Assembly (NCBI GenBank): GCA_903822175.1
Contig: CAIJOB010000015.1
Coordinates: 146,874 to 210,873 of the forward strand
DNA: 64,000 nucleotides
Reading direction: 5' to 3'
DNA from: an uncultured Alphaproteobacteria bacterium
GTDB taxonomy: Bacteria > Pseudomonadota > Alphaproteobacteria > Caulobacterales > Caulobacteraceae
Shown: in pieces, positions 18,598 through 30,700 of the stretch
Layout of the letters: every line of letters starts with the position of its first letter
How positions within the stretch are numbered: the stretch's first letter is position 1
Program-made: the position numbers and the translations under genes
The notes under the pieces: generated by a model
The model's database searches: none
What the model was told of the DNA's origin: nothing
What the model saw: the letters and a program-made list of their open reading frames with translations, nothing else

Positions 18598-20454
18598 TCA
18601 TTTCCCGTCGACCGAAAACGCGATCAGCAGGTTGCGGCCGCCCGGACCCATCATCACGCCCGGATAGCCGGAGTGCTGGAAGACCATGCCGCCGACGACC
18701 ACCGGGCCGGTGGCGTCGAGCGCGCCGCCCTTGGCGCCCTTGATGCCGTTGACGGTGTCGTAGGCCGCGCCGGCCGTATCGAAGTCCCAGACGATGGCGC
18801 CGGTCTTGGCGTCATAGGCGCGCAGGTGGCCGTCGATGGCGCCTGAGAAGGCGACGCCCGGGATTGCGGTGACCGGCGCCGACTGGGCGACCGTGCAGCG
18901 CTGGGGCGCCGGGCACGGCAGGACCGGAGCCGGGGTCTTCCAGACCACTTCGCCGGTCGCCAGCTTGATGGCGTTCAGGCCCGGCGTGCCGCCGCGCCCG
19001 CCGTCGGCGATGGCCACGTAGGCGTTGGTCTTGTCGGACGCCATGCCCCATTCCACGCCGCCCGCCGCGCCGCCGCGCCCGAGCTTCACCTGCCACAGCG
19101 TCTTGCCGCTGTCGGGATCGAGGCCATAGGCCACCCCCGACTTCTGCCCGGCGATCAGGATGTCGTGGCCGTTCGGAAGCGTGCGCAGCATCACCGAGGA
19201 GCCGAAGTCCACGTCGGGGCCCACCGGGCTAGGGCAATTGGCCGGGGCGTTGGCGCCGGGCGGGCAGCCGACCATAAAGTTGTCCTTGGCGGTGACCTGG
19301 TTGCGCCACTTCACCTGACCGGTCTTCAGGTCGATGGCCATGACGGCGTCGGCGCCATCGGTGTCCACGTCGGTGTAGCTGTCACCGGTGGTGGCGTAGA
19401 GAACGCCGCGCCTGGGATCGAGCGTCGGCGCCGACCAGATCGCTCCGCCGGCCGGGCCGGTCAGGTTCTTGCCGCCGGCGACGCGGTAGGGCTTGGGCGC
19501 CTCGGCCACTGAATAGGTTTTCCAGATGAGTTTGCCGTTGGCGGCGTCCAACGCCACGACGCTGCCCCGGAAGCCGCAGCAGACATAGTCCGGCTCCCGC
19601 GTGGCGATCTCCTCGCTGGAGGAGACCGGCACATAGACGACGCCGTTCAGGAACGCAGACGCGCCGGTCAGCATGGAGCGCGCATGGCTCTCCAGCTTGG
19701 TCGACCAGAGGAGCTTGCCGGTCATGGCGTCGAGCGCGATCTCTGTCGCCCGGTCGTCGCCGAGGAAGACCGCGTAACCGCTGGGCGAGGCCGCGAGCTT
19801 GGCCACCACCGGCGCGGTCCGCACGCCGCCCTTGGCGTCGTAGCGCCAGTAGGCGCAGCCGGTCTTCGCGTTCAGGGAATAGACCTTGCCGGCGTTGCTG
19901 CCGAGGAACAGGCGGTCGCCGACCACGGTCACCTGGGTGTTCTTCGAGCCCGGATAGGCGAAGGTCCACTTCACCTTGAGCTTCGGCACGTCGGCGGCGG
20001 CCAGACCCGGCTTCGCCTGGAAACGGGTGTTGGCGCTGTCCGGGCTCCAGCCGTTCCAGTCGGCGGGCCCCGGCTTGATCGGGTCGGCGTGGGCGCAGAG
20101 GTTGGGTTCCGGGCCCTCAGCCACCTTGGGGAGCGGCGCGTGGCCGGTGATGTAGATGGCGACGGCCTCGATGTCGTCGTCGCTCATGCCGGTGGCGTTG
20201 GCGCGCATGACGCCGCGGCTCAGCGCATTGACGATGGTGTCGGGGCCCATGGCGATCAGGGCGTCCTTGCGCGGCGTCCGATCGGCGCCGGCCTCGTGAC
20301 AGGACGCGCAACGGGTCTGGTAGAGCTGCATCCCGTGGGTTCGGTCGCCCAGGAACGGCTTCAGCGGCGGCGCGTCCTGGGCGAAGGCCAGTCCTGCGCC
20401 CAGCACGATCGTCCCGGCCGCAAGGGCCGCAAGGGTCGCAAGCCTGATCATCAT
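18598..20454 (-). CDS. PQQ-dependent dehydrogenase with N-terminal cytochrome c domain
   Basis: A 618-residue periplasmic quinohaemoprotein. After a signal peptide (ends GLAFAQ, about residue 26) comes a cytochrome c domain with the haem motif CASCH near residue 50, then an eight-bladed PQQ beta-propeller with repeated tryptophan-docking segments and a vicinal cysteine pair in PDYVCCGFRGS. The domain order (haem first, propeller second) resembles polyvinyl-alcohol dehydrogenase rather than quinohaemoprotein alcohol dehydrogenases, which carry the haem at the C-terminus. Start: two adjacent ATGs (20454, 20451). Substrate is uncertain. Divergent from a frameshifted regulator gene. Confidence 0.88.
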   Translation of the reverse strand: MMIRLATLAALAAGTIVLGAGLAFAQDAPPLKPFLGDRTHGMQLYQTRCASCHEAGADRTPRKDALIAMGPDTIVNALSRGVMRANATGMSDDDIEAVAIYITGHAPLPKVAEGPEPNLCAHADPIKPGPADWNGWSPDSANTRFQAKPGLAAADVPKLKVKWTFAYPGSKNTQVTVVGDRLFLGSNAGKVYSLNAKTGCAYWRYDAKGGVRTAPVVAKLAASPSGYAVFLGDDRATEIALDAMTGKLLWSTKLESHARSMLTGASAFLNGVVYVPVSSSEEIATREPDYVCCGFRGSVVALDAANGKLIWKTYSVAEAPKPYRVAGGKNLTGPAGGAIWSAPTLDPRRGVLYATTGDSYTDVDTDGADAVMAIDLKTGQVKWRNQVTAKDNFMVGCPPGANAPANCPSPVGPDVDFGSSVMLRTLPNGHDILIAGQKSGVAYGLDPDSGKTLWQVKLGRGGAAGGVEWGMASDKTNAYVAIADGGRGGTPGLNAIKLATGEVVWKTPAPVLPCPAPQRCTVAQSAPVTAIPGVAFSGAIDGHLRAYDAKTGAIVWDFDTAGAAYDTVNGIKGAKGGALDATGPVVVGGMVFQHSGYPGVMMGPGGRNLLIAFSVDGK

Positions 20455-20614
20455 ACCGCCTCCCAGATTACTTGTTATGACCTGTATCCGGAGCGGCATC
20501 GTTGCGGTCAAGTTTGCGGCGCCCACGCCGTCCGTCTTCCCCCGACGCAAGAACCTGCTCGCGCCTTTGGTCTCCACAGGCTTAGGTGTCGATTGGGCGA
20601 CAGCTGGGGAGCTG

Positions 20615-21497
20615 ATGGACGGTACGGACCTCATCGAGGCGGACGACACGGACCTGTTGTCCGACGCAGCGGTGGCGCGCCTGCGCGCCCATCCCCGCTT
20701 CCGCGAGGCGGTCGAGGCGCACGCCGCCGGCGCGCTCGCCGAATATGAGAGCCAGGACAACCACGAGCGCTGGCTGTTGAAAGACCTTGGCCGGGCGTCG
20801 CTGTGGCTGGGCGCGATGATCCTCGACACCATTCCGGGCGGCCTGACGGTGAGCGCGCTGGCCGCCGCGGCGGCGGAGCGCCAGGTGTGCAGCCGCGGCC
20901 GGGTGCTGGCCTTCGTGCACTACGCCCTGGACACCGGCCGTCTCACGCTCTCGCCGGGCTCCGAGCCCTGGGTGCGCCGCCGTCTTGTCCTGACGCCGGC
21001 CTTCCTCGAGCCATCGCGACGCCGGATGAGCCTGCAATTCCGCACGGTCGCCCTGCTGGCGCCCGAGGTCGCCGCGGCCCTGCCGAGGCTCGCGTCCGAC
21101 AGCGTGGTGCAGCAATCCAGCGTCGCGGCCGGAATGCTGCTGACCGTGCGTCCGGAGCTCAACCGAAATCCCGGTGGACCCCTGCGCCAGATCTTCATCG
21201 CCCGCGATGGTGGCATGCGGATGCTGCAGCACCTGATGCTGCGCCAGCCCAAGGTTCGCGAGCGCCTGCTGACTGCCGCCCCGCTCCCGTGCGGCGCTGT
21301 CCCGCCGCTACGGCGTTTCGCGCACCCACGTGAACCGCCTGCTGGCGGACGCCGAGGCGGCCGGCGCGGTCCACCTCGAAGGGCGCGACCGCGTGGTCTT
21401 CTCGGAAGCTTTCTCCGACGAGGTCGAGGCCTATTTCGCCGGCGCGTTCCAGTGCTGCCGGGTCATCGCCCAGGGCATTACAGCCGGGCCGGGTTAG
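20615..21497 (+). pseudogene. HTH regulator-like gene with a +1 frameshift
   Basis: Reading from ATG 20615 (GGGGAG just upstream) the protein is well formed to about 21280, with an N-terminal winged-helix-like stretch (LTVSALAAAAAERQVCSRGR). Then the frame degenerates into arginine/proline-rich sequence. In the +1 frame a natural C-terminus continues to TAG 21495-21497, including the helix-turn-helix LSRRYGVSRTHVNRLLADAE. One extra C in the run CCCC at 21279-21282 explains the shift: removing it joins the two parts. This is either a recent inactivation or a sequencing error. Divergent from the PQQ dehydrogenase, which it could regulate. Confidence 0.72.
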
Positions 21498-21510
21498 CGC
21501 CGGCGGACGG

Positions 21511-22044
21511 TCAGGCCGGAACGTAGGTCAACATGACCACGCCCTCGCCGATCTGGTCGCTGGCGGCGAGGCGGAGCGGCGGCAGCGGGCCCGCGAAGAA
21601 CGGGACGCTGCCTCCAAGCACGACGGGGCGGAAGATGAGCCGGTACTCGTCGATCAGGCCAAGCTCGCCCAGGCTATGGGCCAGGGCTGGACCGGCGACA
21701 TCGATCTCGCCCGCGTGCTGCGCCTTCAGTGCGCGGATCGCCGCCTCAAGATCGCCCTCGAGGAGCGCGGCGTTGGGGCCGACCGACTTCAGAGACCGTG
21801 ACACCACCCATTTGGGCTTGCTGCGCCAGATCTGCGCATACTCGTGGTCCAGATCGTCCCAGCCGGGCTGATCCTCGTCCCAGTACTGCATGATTTCGTA
21901 GGTGTGACGGCCGTAGACCATGCCGGCCAGGCCGCTCACATGGTCGGCGAAGTAGCGGAAGAGCGAGGGCGCCGGCGGCCCCAGTTTCTGGTGATCGACG
22001 TAGCCGTCCAGCGATTGCTGCAATCCGAACCCGAGCTTGGCCAT
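21511..22044 (-). CDS. Dihydrofolate reductase family protein (RibD C-terminal fold)
   Basis: A 177-residue protein with the RibD_C / DHFR-like fold: KLGFGLQQSLDGYVD at the start, then LAGMVYGRHTYEIM and the NADPH-binding segment EIDVAGPALAHSLGELGLIDEYRLIFRPV in which the glycine-rich turn and IDEYRL are conserved. Such stand-alone proteins are frequent in soil bacteria and are not the housekeeping FolA; the substrate is not known. It is 18 bp downstream of argJ on the same strand, so it may be the last gene of the isomerase-argJ operon. Confidence 0.87.
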   Translation of the reverse strand: MAKLGFGLQQSLDGYVDHQKLGPPAPSLFRYFADHVSGLAGMVYGRHTYEIMQYWDEDQPGWDDLDHEYAQIWRSKPKWVVSRSLKSVGPNAALLEGDLEAAIRALKAQHAGEIDVAGPALAHSLGELGLIDEYRLIFRPVVLGGSVPFFAGPLPPLRLAASDQIGEGVVMLTYVPA

Positions 22045-22062
22045 GCTCTTTCGCCCTTCCCG

Positions 22063-23469
22063 TCAGCTACGGTAGTCGCCGTTGATCTCGACGTAACGCT
22101 TGGTGAGGTCGCAGGTCCAGATGCTGGCGGAGCCGCGGCCCATGCCGACGTCGATCGAGACCTCCAGCTCCTTCTTCTTCATGTAGGCGCTCATCTTGGC
22201 CTCGCTGTAGGTGGGCGAGACCAGGCCGTCCTGGGCGGCGACCAGGTCGCCGAACTTCACGCTCATGGAGTCGCGGTCCACCGGCTCGTCGGCGCGGCCC
22301 ACGGCCATGACGATGCGGCCCCAGTTGGCGTCCTCGCCGGCGAAGGCTGTCTTGACCAAGGGGCTTTCGGCGACCGTGCGGGCGATCTTGCGGGCGCTGG
22401 CGTGGCTCTCGGCGCCGGTGACGGTGATCTTGATGAACTTGGTCGCGCCCTCGCCGTCGCGGACCAGCTGGTGGGCGAGGTCCATCAGCACGTGTTCCAG
22501 CTTGTCGCGGAAATCGGCCAGGCGGCGGTCGCCGGCCCGGCTGATCCTCGGCGCCCCGGACTTGCCGGTGGCGAACAGCAGGAGCGTGTCGTTGGTCGAG
22601 CGGTCGCCGTCGACGGTCACGGCATTGAAAGTCGAGCGGGTGTAGAGGCTGACCAGGTTCTGCAGGGCGGCGGGCGAGATCGCCGCGTCGGTGACCACGA
22701 AGGCCAGCATGGTGGCCATGTCCGGCGCGATCATGCCGGAGCCCTTGCAGATGCCGCTGATCCTGACCTTCACGCCATCGATGTCGGCGACCGCGTGAGA
22801 CCCCTTGGGGAAGGTGTCGGTGGTCATGATCGCGGCGGCGGCATTGGCCCAGCCGTCCTCGGTCAGGCGGTGCTCGATGTCGGGCAGCTTGTGGACGATC
22901 TTGGCGTCGTCCAGCAGGACGCCGATCACCCCGGTCGAGGCCACCATCACGTCGCGCTGGCGGCAGTCGAAGCGCTTGCCCGCCGCCGAGCAGACCCGGC
23001 GGACGGCGTCCGCGCCGGGCCGGCCGGTGAAGGAGTTGGCGCAGCCGGCGTTGACCACGAGCGCGCGAACGCCATCGCCCTTGGTCATCTCCAGATGCCG
23101 CTTGCACCAGTCGACCGGCGCGGAGCCGACGCCATGGCGGGTGAAGACGCCCGCGCAGCTCGCCCCATCTGGGAAGGTCATGACCAGAAGGTCGTCGCGC
23201 TCGTGCTTGTAGAAGCCGGCCCGCGCGGTCGCCATCTGCACCCCGGCGATCGGCGGCATCTTCGGAAACGGGACGGCGAGCGGCGAGATCGGCATGGCGC
23301 CCTTCAGGGGGGTCCCCTTCGCAGGCGCCGGCGTGTCGCCGGGCTCCACGCGCTTCTGGGTCGCCCGTTTGAGCGCGCTCGCCAGCGGGTCGAGGGCGTG
23401 TTCGATCGTGCGGCCGACGACCTCGACGGGCCGCGAGGCGGCGGAGCGTTTGGACGGTGTCTTGGTCAT
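22063..23469 (-). CDS. argJ: Bifunctional ornithine acetyltransferase / N-acetylglutamate synthase
   Basis: A 468-residue ArgJ, which moves the acetyl group from N-acetylornithine to glutamate in arginine synthesis and can also use acetyl-CoA. The self-cleavage and catalytic site MATMLAF (Thr nucleophile) is intact. Other signatures are KGSGMIAPDMATMLAF and the GEDANWGRI motif. It is about 50 residues longer than usual at the N-terminus; that part is lysine/proline-rich, and MPISPLAVPFPKMPPI marks the true domain start near residue 60. The ATG overlaps the TGA of the upstream isomerase gene (ATGA), showing coupling. Confidence 0.95.
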   Translation of the reverse strand: MTKTPSKRSAASRPVEVVGRTIEHALDPLASALKRATQKRVEPGDTPAPAKGTPLKGAMPISPLAVPFPKMPPIAGVQMATARAGFYKHERDDLLVMTFPDGASCAGVFTRHGVGSAPVDWCKRHLEMTKGDGVRALVVNAGCANSFTGRPGADAVRRVCSAAGKRFDCRQRDVMVASTGVIGVLLDDAKIVHKLPDIEHRLTEDGWANAAAAIMTTDTFPKGSHAVADIDGVKVRISGICKGSGMIAPDMATMLAFVVTDAAISPAALQNLVSLYTRSTFNAVTVDGDRSTNDTLLLFATGKSGAPRISRAGDRRLADFRDKLEHVLMDLAHQLVRDGEGATKFIKITVTGAESHASARKIARTVAESPLVKTAFAGEDANWGRIVMAVGRADEPVDRDSMSVKFGDLVAAQDGLVSPTYSEAKMSAYMKKKELEVSIDVGMGRGSASIWTCDLTKRYVEINGDYRS

Positions 23470-24483
23470 TTCTTGGCCCCCTTAAGCGGCGGAACAGGCG
23501 CGGCGACGCCGGGGGTAACGCCCGAGGCAGCGGGCGCGGCGCCCGTCTTGGGCGCGACGCCCGGCGGGACGCCGGTTTGGGGCGCATCGGCTGGTGGGAC
23601 CGCCTGGGCAGGGGTGTCGGTCTTGACCATCACCTCGACCTTGGCGCGGCCCCGCAGCTTCTCCAAGAGGTCGCGGATCTGATCGTAGGTCAGGAAGCGC
23701 ACGATCTGCGGCCGGGCGGCCTCCAGCGTGATCGGCTGTTCGTCCCGGCGGCTCGACCTTGACCACCGCAAAGCCGCCCTCCACCGGAAACGGGCCGACG
23801 ATCTGGCCGGGCTTGGCGGTTTTCAGCGCCGCGTCATAGGTCTCCGGCATCACGTCGATGGTGAAATAGCCCAGGTCCCCGCCGTTGAAGCGGGTCGCCG
23901 CGTCGGTGGATTTCTCCATGGCCAGGGCCTCGAAGGAGGCGCCTGAGGCCAGCAGTTTGCGAACCGCCTCGCCCTCGGCGGCGGTGGCGACGACGATCTG
24001 GCGGGCGTGGATTTCCTCGGAGCGTTTCGCGAGCTTCAGCTGCTCCTGGTAGAGGCCGCGCACGGCGTTGTCGTTGACCGCGTCGGAGACCACGCTCTCC
24101 ACCAGCATGTCGCCCAGCACCCGGTCGCGGGCGGCGACCAGGCGGCGGCCGGCCACCGGGTCCTTGTCGAGCTTGCGCCGCACCGCCTCGCCGGCCAGCA
24201 GGCGCTGGTCGACCACCTCGTCCAGCACGCGCCGGAACAGGTCGGAGGAGACGTCCAGCGGCTCGCCTTCCCCGATGAGACCTTGGCTGACCGCCTCGCG
24301 CTTGACGTCGGAGGACCACAGCGTCTGGCCGTCGACCTTGGCCACCGCGCGGTCGCCACGCTCCGGCGCATGCTCGGTCCCACCGCCCCGGCCGCAGCCG
24401 GCCAGCGCCAGGCCCACGGCCAGCGCCACCACCAGCATCGGGCCGGCGAGGAACGCGGATCGGGAGGCGCGGCTGGCGGCCAT
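23466..24483 (-). pseudogene. Lipoprotein peptidyl-prolyl isomerase (parvulin/SurA-like), frameshifted
   Basis: From ATG 24483 the frame encodes a lipoprotein signal (lipobox LAGC) and a SurA/PpiC-like protein: an N-terminal chaperone region ([17 protein letters not shown]) followed by a parvulin domain ([20 protein letters not shown] ... FNGGDLGYFTIDVM, GFAVVKVE). Near 23746 the frame is lost; the other frame resumes at DEQPITLEAARPQI and ends with a proline/alanine tail at 23466. One extra base in the run at 23744-23746 accounts for it. It probably folds outer-membrane or periplasmic proteins. It precedes argJ with overlapping stop and start; sequencing error is a real possibility. Confidence 0.8.
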
Positions 24484-24657
24484 GCGGATCACCCTCGAAA
24501 CGGACGGGAGTTTCACACCCCCCAAAGCGCTTGTGGGACGCTGCCCGTCCCTAGCCATTTACATTCCGGGATGCAAAGGTTGCGACCGAATGCGCCCGCA
24601 AGTCCGGCCAAAACAGGACCGGGCGCCACGGCCAGATATTTCGGAGGAACATTTCAA

Positions 24658-25827
24658 ATGCGCGAAGCTGTCATCGTTTCCTATGCCCGTACGGGTCTCG
24701 CCAAGTCCGTCCGCGGCGGGTTCAACATCACGCCCACCGTCTCCATCGCCGCCCACGCCGTGAAGCATGCGGTGGCCAAGGCCGGCATCGAGGGCGAGGC
24801 GGTCGAGGACATCATCATGGGCAACTGCGCCCATGGCGGCGGCAACATCGCGCGTCAGGCGGGCCTGCTGGCCGGCCTGGGGATCAACACCGCCGGCGTG
24901 ACCGTCAACCGCTTCTGCTCGTCGGGCCTGCAGACCATCGGCATGGCCGCCAACTATGTGCGCAACGACGGCGCCGAGGTGGTGGTGGCCGGCGGGGTGG
25001 AGTCGATCTCCATGCCCAACATGGGCGTCGGCAAGGACAACTTCGATCCGGAGCTGACCAAGATCGCGCCGGCGATCTTCATGGCGATGATCGACACCGC
25101 CGACATCGTCGCCGAGCGCTACAATCTGAGCCGCGAGTACCAGGACGAATATTCGCTGGAGAGCCAGCGGCGCATGGCGGCCGCCCAGCAGGCCGGCAAG
25201 TTCGCCGACGAGATCGTCCCGATGAAGACCAAGATGAAGGTGGTCAACAAGGAGACGAAGGAAGAATCCATCGTCGACTACGTGGTCAACAAGGACGAGT
25301 GCAACCGCCCCGACACCTCCGCCGAGGGCCTGGCCAAGCTCGAGCCGGTCAAGGGCCCCGGCAAGTACATCACCGCCGGGAACGCCAGCCAGCTCTCCGA
25401 CGGCGCGGCCGCGGTGGTGATCATGGAAGCCAAGGAGGCCGCGCGCCGCGGCCTGGAGCCCATGGGCGTGTTCAAGGGTTGGGCCGTCGCCGGCTGCGAG
25501 CCCGACGAAATGGGCATCGGCCCGGTGTTCGCGATCCCGCGCCTCCTGGAACGCCACGGCCTGAAGGTCGACGACATCGACCTGTGGGAGCTGAACGAGG
25601 CCTTCGCCTCGCAGTGCCTCTACAGCCGCGACAAGCTGGGCATCGACCCGGAGAAGTACAACGTCAACGGCGGCTCCATCGCCATCGGCCACCCCTTCGG
25701 CATGACAGGCGCGCGTCTCGCCGGCCACGTCCTGCAGGAAGGCAAGCGCCGCGGGGCGAAGAACGTCGTGGTGTCGATGTGCATCGGCGGCGGGATGGGC
25801 GGCGCGGGCCTGTTCGAGGTTTTCTAG
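24658..25827 (+). CDS. Acetyl-CoA acyltransferase (thiolase)
   Basis: A 389-residue thiolase, which cleaves or condenses acyl-CoA in fatty-acid oxidation. Catalytic residues: acyl-acceptor Cys87 in NRFCSSGLQ, the NEAFA motif, His in [16 protein letters not shown], and the second cysteine in SMCIGGGMG. The sequence is most like the FadA/FadI-type acetyl-CoA C-acyltransferases rather than biosynthetic PhaA. ATG 24658 is supported by GGAGGA nine bases before it. It is a single gene, divergent from the isomerase and followed by its own terminator. Confidence 0.94.
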   Translation: MREAVIVSYARTGLAKSVRGGFNITPTVSIAAHAVKHAVAKAGIEGEAVEDIIMGNCAHGGGNIARQAGLLAGLGINTAGVTVNRFCSSGLQTIGMAANYVRNDGAEVVVAGGVESISMPNMGVGKDNFDPELTKIAPAIFMAMIDTADIVAERYNLSREYQDEYSLESQRRMAAAQQAGKFADEIVPMKTKMKVVNKETKEESIVDYVVNKDECNRPDTSAEGLAKLEPVKGPGKYITAGNASQLSDGAAAVVIMEAKEAARRGLEPMGVFKGWAVAGCEPDEMGIGPVFAIPRLLERHGLKVDDIDLWELNEAFASQCLYSRDKLGIDPEKYNVNGGSIAIGHPFGMTGARLAGHVLQEGKRRGAKNVVVSMCIGGGMGGAGLFEVF

Positions 25828-25851
25828 GCTCTCACCGACTCGCAAAGATTG

Positions 25852-25880
25852 GGCCCTCCCCCTCGCGGGAGGGCCTTTTT
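25852..25880 (+). terminator. Rho-independent terminator of the thiolase gene
   Basis: Perfect 9-bp stem GGCCCTCCC / GGGAGGGCC, loop CCTCGC, followed by five T residues; 24 bp after the thiolase stop. Confidence 0.9.
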
Positions 25881-25919
25881 CGTTGGAGCGATCCGCGCCG
25901 CCGACTAAAGGGCACAGGC

Positions 25920-26663
25920 ATGGAGTTTCCCTCTTTCCGCAGCCGATTCTTCTGGGGCGTGCCGGACCTCGACGCGTTCCAGCGGGCGCTGGACGGGCTG
26001 ATCGGGACGACGCGGATCAATCGGGGCTGGTTCGCCGGCGACAACCTGATCGCCTTTGGGCGCAACCTCGGCTTCCTGAGCGATCAGCGGTTCATGGCCG
26101 CCTGGGGCGCGCACGCCAAGGATATCCATGAGCGCGGCGTGCTGTGGCGCACGGCCACGGTCGTCTGGGCGGCGCGCCAGGCGCTCCGCCGCGAGGGCGA
26201 TTTCGTCGAGTGCGGCTGCTACAAGGGGACCAGCGCGCGCATCCTGATCGACAGCGCCGACCTGGGCGACCGCGAATATTACCTCTACGACCTGTTCGAC
26301 CACGACGCCTCGATGAACCATAACGCCATGCCCGACCACGGGGCGGGCCTGTTCGCGGCGACGCAAGCGCGGTTCGCCGACTTTCCGAACGTGAAGGTGA
26401 TCCAGGGCGCGGTGCCGGAGAGCTTCTCGCAGGGGCTGCCGGAGAAGATCGCCTTCGCCCACATCGACATGAACAATGCCCCGGCCGAGATCGGGGCGCT
26501 GGACGCCATCGCGGACCGGCTGGTCCCCGGCGCGGTGATCGTTCTGGACGACTTCGGCGCGCTCCCCTACCGCGCTCAGCACGTGGCCGAGACCGAATGG
26601 TTCGGCAAACGCGGCATCCCGGTGCTGGAACTGCCCACCAGCCAGGGCCTGGCCATCTGGTGA
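25920..26663 (+). CDS. TylF/MycF-type class I SAM methyltransferase
   Basis: A 247-residue protein of the macrocin-O-methyltransferase (TylF) family. The SAM-binding motif is GDFVECGCYKGTSARIL (about residues 92-108), a metal/substrate region follows in YYLYDLFDHD, and the later motifs AFAHIDMN and GAVIVLDDFG fit TylF. These enzymes methylate sugars or other hydroxyls, but here there are no polyketide or sugar genes nearby, so the substrate is open. ATG 25920 lies shortly after the thiolase terminator; secA follows 102 bp downstream. Confidence 0.84.
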   Translation: MEFPSFRSRFFWGVPDLDAFQRALDGLIGTTRINRGWFAGDNLIAFGRNLGFLSDQRFMAAWGAHAKDIHERGVLWRTATVVWAARQALRREGDFVECGCYKGTSARILIDSADLGDREYYLYDLFDHDASMNHNAMPDHGAGLFAATQARFADFPNVKVIQGAVPESFSQGLPEKIAFAHIDMNNAPAEIGALDAIADRLVPGAVIVLDDFGALPYRAQHVAETEWFGKRGIPVLELPTSQGLAIW

Positions 26664-26722
26664 ACTGGGATATCTGGTGAGCTAAAGGAGACACAGGCGA
26701 GGTTCTGTGCTGGCCGGTCGCG

Positions 26723-26751
26723 TTGACACCGAGGGGTCGCCTGCTTAAGTC
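26723..26751 (+). promoter_or_regulatory. Candidate promoter of secA
   Basis: TTGACA is a perfect -35; 17 bases later stands TAAGTC, a poor -10, within GCTTAAGTC that partly resembles the Caulobacter housekeeping consensus GCTANAWC. It lies 15 bp before ATG 26766 and 84 bp before TTG 26835. Confidence 0.35.
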
Positions 26752-26765
26752 TCCCGCGCCCTGAA

Positions 26766-29591
<2,826 letters not shown>

Positions 29592-29660
29592 GGATGGCCT
29601 GACGGCTTGAACGGCGCCGCGCTCGGCCCCACCTCAACAACAGACTGAGGGGGCGTCGTG

Positions 29661-30053
29661 ATGAAATTCCTGGGACGATACCTGGCCGGCGCATCCTCGG
29701 CCTTGGCGCTTGCAGCGCCAGCCTTCGCCCAGCCGCCCCAGCCGGTCCCGACAACCCGGATCCTCGCGGTAGGGACCATCGTCCCTGGCGCGGATCTGGC
29801 GAAGGTGACCGCCATCTTGCCGACCGAAGTCCGGGCCACCGCCAAGCTCTACCTCGAGGGCAAGATCGACCAGTGGTACTCGCAGCAGGACAGGCGCGGC
29901 GTGGTGTTCATCCTCAACGTCACCGACCCCAAGGCGGCCGAGGCCATGCTTGAAGCCCTGCCGCTCGGCCAGGCCCACCTGATGAAGTTCGAGTTGACCC
30001 CGCTTGGTCCGCTCAGCCCGCTGCGCCAACTCCTCGGCCCGTCGGCGAAATAG
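29661..30053 (+). CDS. Small exported protein
   Basis: A 130-residue protein with a signal peptide of about 24 residues (MKFLGRYLAGASSALALAAPAFAQ). The mature part (PVPTTRILAVGTIVPG..., then a C-terminal GVVFILNVTDPKAAEAMLEALP) has the alternating pattern of a dimeric alpha/beta-barrel domain such as YciI or muconolactone isomerase, but no catalytic residue can be named. The ATG at 29661 is preceded by GAGGGGG and by a GTG in frame. It ends 4 bp from the convergent TfoX-domain gene. Confidence 0.7.
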   Translation: MKFLGRYLAGASSALALAAPAFAQPPQPVPTTRILAVGTIVPGADLAKVTAILPTEVRATAKLYLEGKIDQWYSQQDRRGVVFILNVTDPKAAEAMLEALPLGQAHLMKFELTPLGPLSPLRQLLGPSAK

Positions 30054-30057
30054 CCGA

Positions 30058-30405
30058 TCAGCGCGGCTTCGGCCGCTTCTGCGCCGCCTTGGCCTGCGCG
30101 ACCGCCAGCGCCTTGCGCGCCCAGGCCGCGGCCTCTTCGGGATCGTCCAGCGCTGTCTCGGGCAGGCGCCAGTAGGAGGTCTCCTCCCATTTGCCGGGCG
30201 CGCGGCTGTAGACCCAGCTCACCGAGCCCTCGGCGGCCAGCTCGGCCTTTAAGGTGTCGTCGGCCTTGAGGTAGATGGTCTCGTCGTCGATCAGGCCGAA
30301 CATCACCTCGCCGGCATAGATGCCCGCGCCGCCGAACATGCGCTTGATGCGCACCGGCCCGAACTCGGCGAACAGCTCTTCGACGAAGGCGTGGAAACCG
30401 CTCAT
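30058..30405 (-). CDS. TfoX N-terminal domain protein
   Basis: A 115-residue protein corresponding to the TfoX/Sxy N-terminal domain only. Recognisable segments are FVEELFAEFGPVRIKRMFGGAGIY and MFGLIDDETIYLKADD, followed by a conserved SYWRLPE and a basic alanine/lysine tail. In Enterobacteria Sxy (TfoX) activates competence genes with CRP, but single-domain alphaproteobacterial versions have no known role. ATG 30405 is chosen because MSGFHAFVEELF is the usual family start; the upstream part of the frame is not conserved. Confidence 0.85.
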   Translation of the reverse strand: MSGFHAFVEELFAEFGPVRIKRMFGGAGIYAGEVMFGLIDDETIYLKADDTLKAELAAEGSVSWVYSRAPGKWEETSYWRLPETALDDPEEAAAWARKALAVAQAKAAQKRPKPR

Positions 30406-30493
30406 GACCCGCGGTTCTACGCCCGCGCGGGGTCCGTGCAACCGATCACGGCCACGCTCGTTCTTCAGGCTTCAGTATGGGGGCTCTAAGGAC

Positions 30494-30700
30494 ATGACCA
30501 CCTACCGCGCCTATCGCCTGGACGAGCGCCATCACATCCTCAACGGCCAGTGGCTGGAGGCGCCCAACGACGCCGCCGCCATCGACCAGGCCGAGGAGCT
30601 CTGCGAAGAGGGCGTCCCAAGCATCGAGCTCTGGCAGGCCACCCGCCTGGTCGACGAGATCGATTGCGCCGACGACGCGGACTGTCCCTGCGAGGGCTAG
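30494..30700 (+). CDS. Small acidic hypothetical protein
   Basis: A 68-residue protein, MTTYRAYRLDERHHILNGQW at the start, with acidic helices in the middle and a cysteine-containing end (IDCADDADCPCEG). The three cysteines so close to the C-terminus could bind a metal, but this is speculation. The pattern resembles the small uncharacterised proteins frequent in Caulobacter and Bradyrhizobium. Its TAG shares the bases CTAG (30697-30700) with the stop of the convergent carotenoid oxygenase gene. Confidence 0.62.
   Translation: MTTYRAYRLDERHHILNGQWLEAPNDAAAIDQAEELCEEGVPSIELWQATRLVDEIDCADDADCPCEG

Noticed and set aside
24559..25845. A 428-codon minus-strand frame opposite the thiolase
   Set aside because: Shadow frame; all thiolase catalytic residues lie on the plus strand.
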